A DNA stretch of 12,019 nucleotides from Spirochaetia bacterium (GCA_900767955.1 CAAGBC010000058.1:1-12019), one strand, 5' to 3'. Shown: positions 1 through 6,441, counted from the first letter of the stretch. The notes: generated by a model not told the origin, from the sequence alone. Translations and numbers: made by a program.

Positions 1-4
1 ATCT

Positions 5-337
5 ATCTGAACCATTTGACCTGTTTAAGGGATTAAGACAATATTATCGGTCATTGTCAAGAATGATTCGATTTTACAAATCTGAACCATTTGACCTGTT
101 TAAGGGATTAAGACCTTAACTACAGCAACTTCATCACAACAGCATTCTTCACATCTGAACCATTTGACCTGTTTAAGGGATTAAGACCCGAATACTTTCC
201 TAAGGAATTATAGTAACAGATTAATCATCTGAACCATTTGACCTGTTTAAGGGATTAAGACCATTGCAACCTTAAACTGATTCCATGCTTTGTCACAATC
301 ACATCTGAACCATTTGACCTGTTTAAGGGATTAAGAC
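5..337 (+). CRISPR. CRISPR array, five repeats, four complete spacers
   Basis: Five identical 35-nt repeats lie at 5-39, 80-114, 153-187, 227-261 and 303-337. They start ATCTGAACC and end GGGATTAAGAC. A C follows four of the five, so the unit may be 36 nt. Spacers are 40, 38, 39 and 41 nt and unrelated to each other. The array probably continues left of the window, and no cas gene is visible. The 3' end ATTAAGAC resembles the ATTGAAAC crRNA tag of type I and III systems, and spacers near 40 nt fit class 1 better than type II (about 30 nt). On that reading transcription is to the right and the leader and cas genes lie upstream. The type is inference; the repeat-spacer structure is seen directly. 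Confidence 0.96.
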
Positions 338-349
338 CCATTGTATAAT
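314..349 (+). promoter_or_regulatory. Candidate promoter of the serine recombinase
   Basis: A consensus -10 hexamer TATAAT lies at 344-349. The -35 is poor: TTTAAG at 322-327 at 16 bp, or TTGACC at 314-319 inside the last CRISPR repeat but 24 bp away. The palindrome at 345-370 overlaps the -10 and the expected start site. Confidence 0.4.
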
Positions 350-370
350 TAAACCGTTCGGTTTAATTAT
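345..370. repeat. 26-bp perfect palindrome upstream of the recombinase
   Basis: Arms ATAATTAAACCG (345-356) and CGGTTTAATTAT (359-370) are perfect 12-bp inverted copies around a central TT. This 12-2-12 layout is that of crossover sites of the Hin/Gin serine invertases, and its AAACC/GGTTT core resembles hix. It could instead be an operator, for example for a TetR-type repressor, since it covers the -10 of the recombinase. It could also act as a weak terminator of the CRISPR transcript, with loop GTTC and a T-rich 3' flank. Confidence 0.85.
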
Positions 371-397
371 TTAATCATTTTACAGTATTATTTCTTT

Positions 398-991
398 ATG
401 ACATACGCATATATTAGAGTATCAACAGACAAACAACATACTGACAATCAAATATCAGAGATTAAAAGATTTTGTAAAGCAAACAAATTAGTTGTAAATG
501 AATGGATTGTAGAAGTAATTAGTGGAACAAAATCGCCTAACAAAAGGAAGTTAGGAAAATTAATGGAAAATATTCAAGAGGGAGATTTAATTATTTGTAC
601 AGAGTTATCGAGGCTTGGTAGAAGTTTAATTATGATAATGAATGTATTACAACACTTCTTAGAGAAAAATGTTTCAGTATGGACTATAAAAGACGGTTAT
701 AAACTAGGTGATGATATACAATCAAAAGTGCTTGCTTTTGCTTTTGGTTTAAGTGCTGAAATTGAAAGAAAATTGATAAGCGAACGAACAAAACAAGGCT
801 TGCAAAGAGCAAAAGAAAAAGGAACAAGAATTGGCAGAGTCAAAGGCAAGAAAAATACTTATTATAAATTAAGCAAGTATGATACTTACATTAAAAAACA
901 ATTATTAAAAGGCAGGTCAAAATTGTCATTAGCAAAAGAATTAGGTGTAACTTGGAAAACGCTTAATACACATTTACAAAGAGTATTATAA
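398..991 (+). CDS. Small serine recombinase (resolvase/invertase family)
   Basis: A 197-residue site-specific DNA recombinase. The N-terminal resolvase fold starts with YIRVSTDKQ; Ser9 is the expected nucleophile and Arg7 an active-site arginine. SRLGRS at 71-76 supplies further catalytic arginines, followed by the long E helix with LISERTKQGL near 127-136. Residues 163-195 read as a short helix-turn-helix DNA-binding domain. The length matches Hin/Gin/Mpi invertases and Tn3-type resolvases (about 180-200), not the large serine integrases. No good Shine-Dalgarno precedes the ATG, but it is the only start that keeps the full catalytic domain. The gene directly follows the CRISPR array in the same direction. 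The 26-bp palindrome just upstream could be its crossover site or its autoregulatory site. Whether it inverts or resolves DNA cannot be read from the sequence. Confidence 0.93.
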   Translation: MTYAYIRVSTDKQHTDNQISEIKRFCKANKLVVNEWIVEVISGTKSPNKRKLGKLMENIQEGDLIICTELSRLGRSLIMIMNVLQHFLEKNVSVWTIKDGYKLGDDIQSKVLAFAFGLSAEIERKLISERTKQGLQRAKEKGTRIGRVKGKKNTYYKLSKYDTYIKKQLLKGRSKLSLAKELGVTWKTLNTHLQRVL

Positions 992-1250
992 AAAATTCTT
1001 GATAATTTAATAAATGGGATGCAACAGAAAGAAATAATATACGGCGTGTAAATAGTTGTTAATTAGTAATAAAACATGTATTAAATGCACAAAAAAACAC
1101 GTTAAAACATTGAAAAACACGAGAAATTCCCAAACTAAAACAGAATTTTTCCCATTTTTCAGCCGCCGTTACAATTATATTCTGATTTATAAAAAAAACA
1201 TTAAACTCTTTGTTTAAAATTCAAAGACAAGAAAGACGATTTATTATTAC
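992..1250. other. AT-rich spacer without a recognised gene
   Basis: I see no convincing ORF with a ribosome binding site here. The only notable element is an imperfect palindrome at 1201-1217, TTAAAC/GTTTAA around five bases and preceded by CA. It resembles a degenerate copy of the motif found at 2258 and 6420. Confidence 0.5.
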
Positions 1251-1294
1251 AAAAAAAAAGCGTCGGTATCATCTTTAAGAATTTCAACCGACGC
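1251..1294 (-). terminator. Rho-independent terminator, minus strand
   Basis: GCGTCGGT (1260-1267) and ACCGACGC (1287-1294) form a perfect GC-rich 8-bp stem with a 19-nt loop. Nine A at 1251-1259 are nine T after the hairpin on the minus strand. No T-run follows on the plus strand, so it ends leftward transcription, either of the 1626-2204 gene with a 3' region of about 330 nt or of a separate RNA from 1295-1625. Confidence 0.85.
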
Positions 1295-1457
1295 CCAGAT
1301 TTGCAGTTTCCATCTGATATATGAATAAGTTTTGAATTGTTTCAGTTTTGAACTATTCTTCAATTGTTAAAGAGCCATATAAATTAAAAAGATAAAACCA
1401 ACAATACGGAAAATCCGGTTCATAAAAAATTAAAGTTTTATATTTTTAAAGGCAAAG

Positions 1458-1607
1458 ATTGTACCAGCTTCTCTGAAGCTAGTGTTCTATTCGTGTGGGG
1501 TACAATTCCCTAGAGCGGATACCAGATGGAACTTAATTCTAAAAGAATAAATCAGATTTTCTGAAGTATTCTTTTAAAACCAAGTGTAGTTTCCTCCGCA
1601 GAACTAC
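1458..1607 (-). other. Highly structured intergenic stretch, possible ncRNA or 3' UTR
   Basis: Several perfect helices occur in 150 nt. An 8-bp stem ATTGTACC/GGTACAAT (1458-1465/1499-1506) encloses a 6-bp hairpin AGCTTC-TCT-GAAGCT (1466-1480). A 9-bp stem AAAAGAATA/TATTCTTTT (1541-1549/1567-1575) continues through a 2x2 internal loop into TCAGA-TTT-TCTGA (1552-1564). A 6-bp hairpin GTAGTT/AACTAC lies at 1586-1591/1602-1607. The terminator at 1251-1294 implies minus-strand transcription. It does not match 6S, tmRNA, SRP or RNase P RNA as I know them. It may be a long structured 3' UTR of the 1626-2204 gene or an independent small RNA. Confidence 0.4.
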
Positions 1608-1625
1608 CTTTACTGCATATCTGTA

Positions 1626-2204
1626 CTATAGAATACCTTCTGGCAATTCATAGTCAATTTTACGACTTGCATTAAATGCAGAAAGTTCATCACGAACTTC
1701 TTCCAATTCCTTATTTAGTTTCTTATTGTATTCAATTAAAGACATTCCAAAAGTTTCATCTGTTAACATAGGATAGTTATAAGTAGTAACTTTTACTCGC
1801 TTAAAATTACCTTTTTCGTCCATATGTTCATAATCGTATTCAAGATTTTCAACTTTAGGTTTGATTGCTCTTTCTGAATTTATCTGATAATCAATTAAAG
1901 AAATCTTTGATTTTAGGGAAGCTTCTTTAAATAAAAGATTGTGGCCTTCGCGGTTTGCTTTTTCAATTACAATATTTAATTCTAAAATGGCATCTGTAAT
2001 TGTAAACATTCTCTTAATTACTTCTTCATAATTCATTCCGTCAAGGCTTAGAGATTTTTCATCTCTTTTTGCGCGAAGTTCTTCTGGTTCTGGGACTTTT
2101 TCTGTAAATGAAATTTGCTGAGGATAATCGTGGATTAGTTCATTTAAATTGCTAATTTCTTTTTTGAGCTCAGCTCTGATACGCATTGCTTTTTGTAAAG
2201 TCAT
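1626..2204 (-). CDS. DIP1984-like coiled-coil protein of unknown function
   Basis: A 192-residue, charged, soluble protein with no signal peptide or membrane segment. It is mostly helical with coiled-coil character: residues 1-25 (KAMRIRAELKKEISNLN), about 60-110, and about 155-180 near the C-terminus. The layout resembles the DIP1984/septicolysin family: an N-terminal RAELKK-type helix, a middle 'N..I..AN' helix, and a C-terminal helix ending in a short 'R.I.YELP' tail. The resemblance is from memory and only moderate, and no biochemical role is established. The start is supported by GGAGG eight bases upstream of the ATG. A promoter with an overlapping palindromic motif lies just upstream (2233-2279), so the gene is probably transcribed alone. 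Confidence 0.75.
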   Translation of the reverse strand: MTLQKAMRIRAELKKEISNLNELIHDYPQQISFTEKVPEPEELRAKRDEKSLSLDGMNYEEVIKRMFTITDAILELNIVIEKANREGHNLLFKEASLKSKISLIDYQINSERAIKPKVENLEYDYEHMDEKGNFKRVKVTTYNYPMLTDETFGMSLIEYNKKLNKELEEVRDELSAFNASRKIDYELPEGIL

Positions 2205-2232
2205 TTTCTTTCCTCCATTGATTTATAATTCT

Positions 2233-2261
2233 AAGATAATGGGGAAATGTGATAAAATCAT
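2233..2261 (-). promoter_or_regulatory. Candidate promoter of the DIP1984-like gene
   Basis: On the minus strand, ATGATT (2256-2261) and TATCTT (2233-2238) are separated by 17 bp. The -35 is weak (3 of 6). The arrangement relative to the adjacent palindrome is identical to that at 6395-6441, which raises confidence. Confidence 0.45.
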
Positions 2262-2279
2262 TAAACTTGTAGTTTAATT
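2258..2279. promoter_or_regulatory. Palindromic operator candidate, copy 1
   Basis: Symmetric core ATTAAACT-TGT-AGTTTAAT at 2260-2278. The same 22 bp recur without mismatch at 6420-6441. It overlaps the -35 of the minus-strand promoter ahead of the 1626-2204 gene, as expected for a repressor site. Confidence 0.6.
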
Positions 2280-2308
2280 GTATTGATTAATGTAAAAGCG
2301 GAAAGAAT

Positions 2309-2980
2309 TTATTTTTCATATTGTTGCAAAAGTTTTGCGATTCCGTAAAAAATATATCCAAATACGATAAATCCCACTGCTAAAATTGCAACCCATTTTA
2401 GAACGCCAGCGATTCCAAGTTTTTCAAGATTTAAGAAGAAGTATGGATAAATAAACGAACCTGTTTTTGTGTAATTAGGAATTGTTGCATCAAATTTATA
2501 TGCCCAAGCATGTAAGAAAATAAAAATTGCATATGCTAAAGGAAATATTGCACTGATGATTGGCCAATTCCATTTTACATTTTTGTGTTCATAGAATAAT
2601 ATCCAATCTGCAATATACATAATTGGCAAAACAATATGTAGCAAGACGCTATTAATCTTAAAATTTAATGCAGGATTTCTTGTTGGTTCTCCTGCTAATA
2701 AAATATTAAAAACTAAAAATGTTAGCAAAATCCCAAGACAGCTAATAAATTTTAGTAATGGCAAAGTAGACACATAACTGTTTTCTTTTTTGCGGGCAGT
2801 TTGAACTAATTCTGCAAACATAATTCCTATGCAAAGGTAATTGCTTAGATTTGTAAAGTGAATATAAAAATCCCATCTCCAAGCCATATCAAAAATGCCT
2901 AAACTAGAGATTAAGCCAATAATGCCAAATGCACAAAAGAAAGACTGAAAGATTAATTGTGTTGTTTTATTTTGAAGCAT
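2309..2980 (-). CDS. Pr6Pr family integral membrane protein
   Basis: A 223-residue inner-membrane protein with about six hydrophobic segments (roughly residues 9-29, 38-58, 75-96, 108-128, 137-160, 190-214). Features of the Pr6Pr family as I know it are present: 'FTNLSNYL' after the first loop, 'HIVLPIMYIADWILF' in the fourth segment, 'P..YAIFIF' in the fifth, and a 'YPYFFLNL' loop before the last helix. The molecular function is unknown. The ATG is preceded by AGAAGGA at good spacing, but that site lies inside the 5' end of the oppositely oriented transporter gene at 2971, so the two overlap head to head. This is probably the edge of a rearrangement that placed this gene against a truncated transporter gene. 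No promoter was identified for it. Confidence 0.85.
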   Translation of the reverse strand: MLQNKTTQLIFQSFFCAFGIIGLISSLGIFDMAWRWDFYIHFTNLSNYLCIGIMFAELVQTARKKENSYVSTLPLLKFISCLGILLTFLVFNILLAGEPTRNPALNFKINSVLLHIVLPIMYIADWILFYEHKNVKWNWPIISAIFPLAYAIFIFLHAWAYKFDATIPNYTKTGSFIYPYFFLNLEKLGIAGVLKWVAILAVGFIVFGYIFYGIAKLLQQYEK

Positions 2981-4581
2981 TAATTCCTTCTGTTGTAAGT
3001 GGAAAATGCGATATTGGTGCTTGTGGAATTACTATCACTCCAGAGCGTGCCGAAAGCGTAACTTTTGCTAATCCTCACTTAGAAACCTACGCTGTTGCTG
3101 TAGTAAAAAGCAATAGTACAGAAAAAGAACAAACTTTAGCTGATTTTGAAAATGCAACACTTGGTGTCCTAACAGGAAGTGTTTATGAAAAATATGCAAA
3201 AGAAAGATTTCCAAATGCAAAGCGCCAATATTTTTCTATTATGCCTGATATGATTCTTGCAGTAGAACAAGATAAAATCGATGGATACATTTCAGAAATA
3301 ACTTATGTAACAGGAGCTAAATGGGAAGGTGCAAAAATAGATGTAATTCCAGAAGTAATTGATCGTACACATGCTGGATATATTTTTCAAAAAGGTGATA
3401 AAAGTTCTTCACTTCGTAATCAGTTAAATGCTTTTATCAAAAAATCTAGAGAAAATGGATTTATTGATAATCTTTATAAAAAATGGATTTCTGATACAGA
3501 GCCTACTGAATTTTTTGATGTTGATTCATTAACTGGCAAAAATGGAACAATAAAAGTTGCTGCTTCTCCTGATTTAAAGCCTCTTGCTTATATAAAAGAT
3601 GGTAATATTGTTGGTTATGAAATTGAACTTTTACAACATTTTGCTAAAGAATATGGATACAAATTGGAATTTACATTAACCACTTTTGATGCAATTCTTC
3701 CTGGTGTTGTTGCTGGTAAATACGATATTGGTACTGGTGGTGTTACTATTACAGCAGAGCGTGCACAAAGTATAGATTTTTCAGATATTTACCTAACTGT
3801 AGATGTTCTAATGGTTGTAAAAAATGAAGAAGTAACTTCTGCACAAAATAATTTTTGGAATGATGTAAAAGAAGATTTTGAAAAAACATTCATTCGAGAA
3901 GACCGCTGGAAATTAATTGTTTCAGGAATTGGCGTTACAATGCTTATTAGTATTTGTTCAGCAATTTTTGGTTCATTACTTGGTTTTGGACTTTATATGC
4001 TTAGCCGTTCCGATAAAAAGTTTATTCAAGTTGTGTCAAAAGGAATCGCAAAAGTATATTCTCGCATTATTGCAGGAACACCGATTGTTGTTATTCTTAT
4101 GATTTTATTCTATGTCATTTTTGGTAACTTTAGAAATATGAGTGGTGTAGTTGTAGCAATCATTGGATTTACTCTTACCTTTGGTGCTTTTGTATATGAC
4201 CATCTTGTAGTATCAGTTAATAGCGTTAATTTTGGTCAAACAGAAGCCGCTTATGCTTTAGGGTATCCAAAGACAAAAACTTTCTTCCGTATTATTTTAC
4301 CTCAAGCTATGGATGTTTTCCTTCCTTCATATTGTGGTCAAGCTGTAGAACTTATCAAAGCAACCGCAGTTGTAGGTTATGTTGCTGTAAACGACTTAAC
4401 AAAAATGGGGGATATTATCCGAAGTAATACTTATGAAGCATTCTTCCCGTTACTTGCAACAGCAATCATTTATTTTATTTTGACTTGGTTGCTTTCGTTA
4501 CTATTGAAACTTGTAAAAGTGCGTTTTGAACCAAAGCGTCGTAGCAAAGAAGAAATTTTGAAAGGAGTGAAGGTTTTATGA
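2929..4581 (+). CDS. 5'-truncated fused substrate-binding/permease of a polar amino acid ABC transporter
   Basis: The open frame runs from 2929, but homology only begins at FEALIP (about 2971); the residues before it are antisense to the membrane protein gene. A substrate-binding domain of the glutamine/histidine type (PF00497 class) starts mid-lobe with 'SGKCDIGACGITITPERAES', so the signal peptide and about 50-60 residues are missing. It ends near residue 190. A second, half-length binding domain follows (about 206-300, with 'SGKYDIG'-like GKYDIGTGGVTITAERA), then a HisM/GlnP-type permease. The permease has about five membrane helices and the conserved EAAYALGYPKTKTFFRIILPQA loop region near 442-463. 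Full binding domain, half domain and permease is, from memory, the usual layout in related gut bacteria. Without a signal peptide the first domain should not reach the periplasm, so this is probably a pseudogene or an assembly join. The ATPase gene overlaps its stop. Confidence 0.8.
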   Translation: MHKRKTERLIVLFYFEALIPSVVSGKCDIGACGITITPERAESVTFANPHLETYAVAVVKSNSTEKEQTLADFENATLGVLTGSVYEKYAKERFPNAKRQYFSIMPDMILAVEQDKIDGYISEITYVTGAKWEGAKIDVIPEVIDRTHAGYIFQKGDKSSSLRNQLNAFIKKSRENGFIDNLYKKWISDTEPTEFFDVDSLTGKNGTIKVAASPDLKPLAYIKDGNIVGYEIELLQHFAKEYGYKLEFTLTTFDAILPGVVAGKYDIGTGGVTITAERAQSIDFSDIYLTVDVLMVVKNEEVTSAQNNFWNDVKEDFEKTFIREDRWKLIVSGIGVTMLISICSAIFGSLLGFGLYMLSRSDKKFIQVVSKGIAKVYSRIIAGTPIVVILMILFYVIFGNFRNMSGVVVAIIGFTLTFGAFVYDHLVVSVNSVNFGQTEAAYALGYPKTKTFFRIILPQAMDVFLPSYCGQAVELIKATAVVGYVAVNDLTKMGDIIRSNTYEAFFPLLATAIIYFILTWLLSLLLKLVKVRFEPKRRSKEEILKGVKVL

Positions 4582-5669
4582 TTCGTATTGAACATTTGAG
4601 AAAAGAATATCCAACTGCAGTTCCTCTTAAGGATGTAAATGTAGAAATTCACAAAGGCGATGTAATTTCTGTAATCGGTCCATCTGGAACAGGAAAATCT
4701 ACGCTGATTCGTTGTATCAATTTATTAGATCAGCCAACTTCTGGAAAAGTTTTTGTTGATGGTGAAGAAATTACTGCAAAGGGATGTGATGTTGCTCGTA
4801 TTCGTCGTAAGATTGGAATGGTGTTTCAGCATTTTAATTTATTTCCTCACATGACAGTAATTGAAAATATTATGACTGCTCCAATGGATTTGTTGGGAAA
4901 ATCAAAACAAGAAGCTTATGATAAAGGCATGGAACTTCTTCGTAAAGTTGGACTTGCTGATAAGGCGTTAAATTATCCTGATGTTATGTCTGGTGGTCAA
5001 AAACAGCGTGTTGCAATCGCAAGAACTTTGGCAATGGAACCAGAAATTATTTTGTTTGATGAACCAACCTCTGCCCTTGACCCCACAATGATAGGTGAAG
5101 TTCAATCGGTTATTCGTGACCTTGCAAAACAGGGAACCACAATGATTATTGTAACTCACGAAATGAAGTTTGCTCGTGAAATTTGTAACCGTGTATTTTA
5201 TATGGACCAAGGTGGAATTTACGAAGACGGTACTCCAGAACAGATTTTTGATAATCCACAAAAGGAACTTACACGACAATTTATTCGTCATTTAAAAGTT
5301 CTTGAATATCAAATTACTTCAAATAGTTTTGACTTTATTGGATTAAATACAAAAATCGAAGAATTTGGAAGAAAGCATCGTATTTCACAACACACAATTT
5401 ATAATCTTCAATCTTATATAGAAGAAATGTGTGTTCAGATTATTCTTCCTAAAATGGAAAATCCTTTTGAAATTTTAGTAACTGTTGAATATTCCGAAGA
5501 AAAAGATAATGCTGATGTTGTAATTCGATACAATGGAGAAAACTTCAATCCATTATTAACAGATAATGAACTTTCTTTGGTTTTAGCAAAAAAAGCAACA
5601 AAAGAAATTGTTCATAGTTACGATTCTGAACAAAAATTGGCTAACATATTAAAAGCTAGAATTCATTAA
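4578..5669 (+). CDS. Amino acid ABC transporter ATPase with C-terminal HATPase-like extension
   Basis: A 363-residue cytoplasmic ATP-binding subunit for polar amino acid uptake. Residues 1-242 form a complete GlnQ/HisP-type domain: Walker A GPSGTGKS at 34-41, Q-loop Gln84, signature MSGGQ at 137-141, Walker B IILFDEP at 157-163, and switch His194. The start overlaps the permease stop as ATGA, showing translational coupling and that the two are partners. Residues about 243-363 are an extra domain not found in ordinary GlnQ (about 240 residues). Its pattern, a helix with 'IEEMCVQ' followed by 'ILVTVEYSEE' and 'ADVVIRYNGENFNPL', resembles RsbW/anti-sigma-type histidine-kinase ATPase folds. The usual Asn of the N-box is replaced by Gln, so ATP binding there is doubtful. 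The ATPase itself looks intact although its permease partner has lost its 5' end. Confidence 0.92.
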   Translation: MIRIEHLRKEYPTAVPLKDVNVEIHKGDVISVIGPSGTGKSTLIRCINLLDQPTSGKVFVDGEEITAKGCDVARIRRKIGMVFQHFNLFPHMTVIENIMTAPMDLLGKSKQEAYDKGMELLRKVGLADKALNYPDVMSGGQKQRVAIARTLAMEPEIILFDEPTSALDPTMIGEVQSVIRDLAKQGTTMIIVTHEMKFAREICNRVFYMDQGGIYEDGTPEQIFDNPQKELTRQFIRHLKVLEYQITSNSFDFIGLNTKIEEFGRKHRISQHTIYNLQSYIEEMCVQIILPKMENPFEILVTVEYSEEKDNADVVIRYNGENFNPLLTDNELSLVLAKKATKEIVHSYDSEQKLANILKARIH

Positions 5670-5677
5670 AATTTAAT

Positions 5678-5722
5678 AGGGCTGTCTAAAAGTTTTGTCA
5701 TAATTTACTAATAGACAGCCCT
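5678..5722. terminator. Long stem-loop between convergent genes
   Basis: AGGGCTGTCTA (5678-5688) and TAGACAGCCCT (5712-5722) form a perfect 11-bp stem with a 23-nt loop. It lies between the stop of the ATPase gene and the stop of the XRE gene, as expected for a bidirectional terminator. T-runs are weak on both sides. The GGGCTGTCTAAAA start also resembles insertion sequence ends, so a small relic element is an alternative. Confidence 0.6.
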
Positions 5723-5728
5723 TGATAG

Positions 5729-6058
5729 TTATGCACTCAGGCGGTGTTTGCAATCGTCACAATTCTTGCTGCAAAGCTTTTCAATATTGTTTGAAGTACA
5801 TGGTATATCAACTTCTATCATGTGTTGAATTACAATTTCTTCAATTGCAACATCAAACAAGTGAGCAAGCACCAACAAGTTGTCGATTGTTGGAACATTT
5901 TTTCCTTGCTCCCAGGCATAAACAGCTTGGGGATATTCAAACCCAAAAATAGTCTGAATATCGTGAACAGAAAATCCATATTGGATTCTGAGTGATTTAA
6001 TTTGTGCACCCGTTGCCTTTAAATCAACAACAGGCTTTTGAATAGTTACGCTCCTCAT
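5729..6058 (-). CDS. XRE-type helix-turn-helix regulator with Cys/His tail
   Basis: A 109-residue cytoplasmic DNA-binding protein. Residues about 16-75 fit a Cro/CI-type helix-turn-helix: 'GAQIKSLRIQYGFSVHDIQ' as helices 1-2, 'PQAVYAWEQGKNVPTIDNL' as the recognition helix and turn, and 'LLVLAHLFDVAIEEIV' as the closing helices. The C-terminal tail carries Cys87, Cys96, Cys100, Cys103 and His105, spaced like a metal or Fe-S ligand set, which would make it a metal or redox sensor. That is inference. AGGAGAA nine bases before the ATG supports the start. It lies 55 nt downstream of a possible small ORF and behind a promoter with a palindromic operator (6395-6441), which it might itself bind. It converges with the transporter ATPase gene. 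Confidence 0.88.
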   Translation of the reverse strand: MRSVTIQKPVVDLKATGAQIKSLRIQYGFSVHDIQTIFGFEYPQAVYAWEQGKNVPTIDNLLVLAHLFDVAIEEIVIQHMIEVDIPCTSNNIEKLCSKNCDDCKHRLSA

Positions 6059-6113
6059 TGTTTTATTCTCCTGATAGCATTAAACAAATACTTTTCCTTG
6101 CGTATTTTTTTTA

Positions 6114-6275
6114 TTAATGCATTTTCAAATTACATCTTATTAACAAAAACCAATTATCTTTTGTACTTATATCAGAAAGCACAATGCCAAGGTGTGCGCA
6201 TTTTTTTGGATAGCATCTTTTTTTACCAATCAACGCACTAGATAATATTGTTATGTCAAAAATGTCTGTGCTCAT
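6114..6275 (-). CDS. Possible small ORF, 53 residues, upstream of the XRE gene
   Basis: The ATG at 6275 follows AAGGAG at 8-nt spacing, a stronger ribosome site than most genes here. The frame encodes 53 residues beginning MSTDIFDITILSS and ending in a TAA. It contains two Cys (KKRCYPKKCAH) in a basic stretch and a short hydrophobic end. I recognise no family. It lies in a leader of about 113 nt after the putative promoter and 55 nt before the XRE start. It may be a leader peptide, a small protein working with the XRE regulator, or a chance ORF. The plus-strand ORF over the same bases lacks a ribosome site. Confidence 0.4.
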   Translation of the reverse strand: MSTDIFDITILSSALIGKKRCYPKKCAHLGIVLSDISTKDNWFLLIRCNLKMH

Positions 6276-6320
6276 TACGCACTCCTTGTTTAAGATAGTC
6301 CCACGTCAACGGCGCTTAAG

Positions 6321-6352
6321 GGTTTTTGTCTCAAATGTAAAACCAATGAGAC
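6321..6352 (-). promoter_or_regulatory. Candidate H-type pseudoknot in the 5' leader of the small ORF/XRE transcript
   Basis: On the minus-strand RNA, GUCUCA (6347-6352) pairs with UGAGAC (6328-6333) over a 13-nt loop. Within that loop GGUUUU (6339-6344) can pair with AAAACC (6321-6326) just 3' of the stem. Further small helices follow (TTAAG/CTTAA around 6290-6320). It matches no riboswitch class I can name. Confidence 0.35.
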
Positions 6353-6394
6353 TCGGTGCTAGCGTTTTGTAGCCAGCTTTTATAGTGTATATTA

Positions 6395-6423
6395 AATATA
6401 ATCACTTGCAAAACTTTTGTCAT
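6395..6423 (-). promoter_or_regulatory. Candidate promoter of the small ORF/XRE transcript
   Basis: On the minus strand, -35 ATGACA (6418-6423, 5 of 6) and -10 TATATT (6395-6400, 5 of 6) are separated by exactly 17 bp. Transcription would start near 6388, giving a leader of about 113 nt before the small ORF. Confidence 0.6.
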
Positions 6424-6441
6424 TAAACTTGTAGTTTAATT
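6420..6441. promoter_or_regulatory. Palindromic operator candidate, copy 2
   Basis: Identical over 22 bp to 2258-2279, with symmetric core ATTAAACT-TGT-AGTTTAAT at 6422-6440. It overlaps the -35 hexamer of the promoter at 6395-6423 in exactly the same register as copy 1, which argues for a common regulator. Confidence 0.6.

Noticed and set aside
1450..1610. Retron or diversity-generating retroelement RNA
   Set aside because: No reverse transcriptase gene nearby and no template/variable repeat pair.
4968..5291. Minus-strand 107-codon ORF inside the ATPase gene
   Set aside because: Shadow of a clearly homologous ABC ATPase; composition is Asn/Phe/Cys-rich antisense noise.
6038..6241. Plus-strand 67-codon ORF
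   Set aside because: No ribosome binding site and antisense to the better-supported small ORF and XRE start.
6285..6360. Resemblance of the leader region to a tracrRNA/anti-repeat (CCCTTAA and CTTAAACAAGG pieces also seen in the CRISPR repeat)
   Set aside because: Only short, discontinuous matches to the repeat; one piece is simply the ribosome binding site, no T-run follows, and the array looks like class 1, which needs no tracrRNA.
2258..6441. The two 22-bp palindromes as a pair of recombination sites bounding an invertible segment
   Set aside because: Their asymmetric centres point the same way, and both sit in identical register with promoter hexamers, so an operator explains them better.
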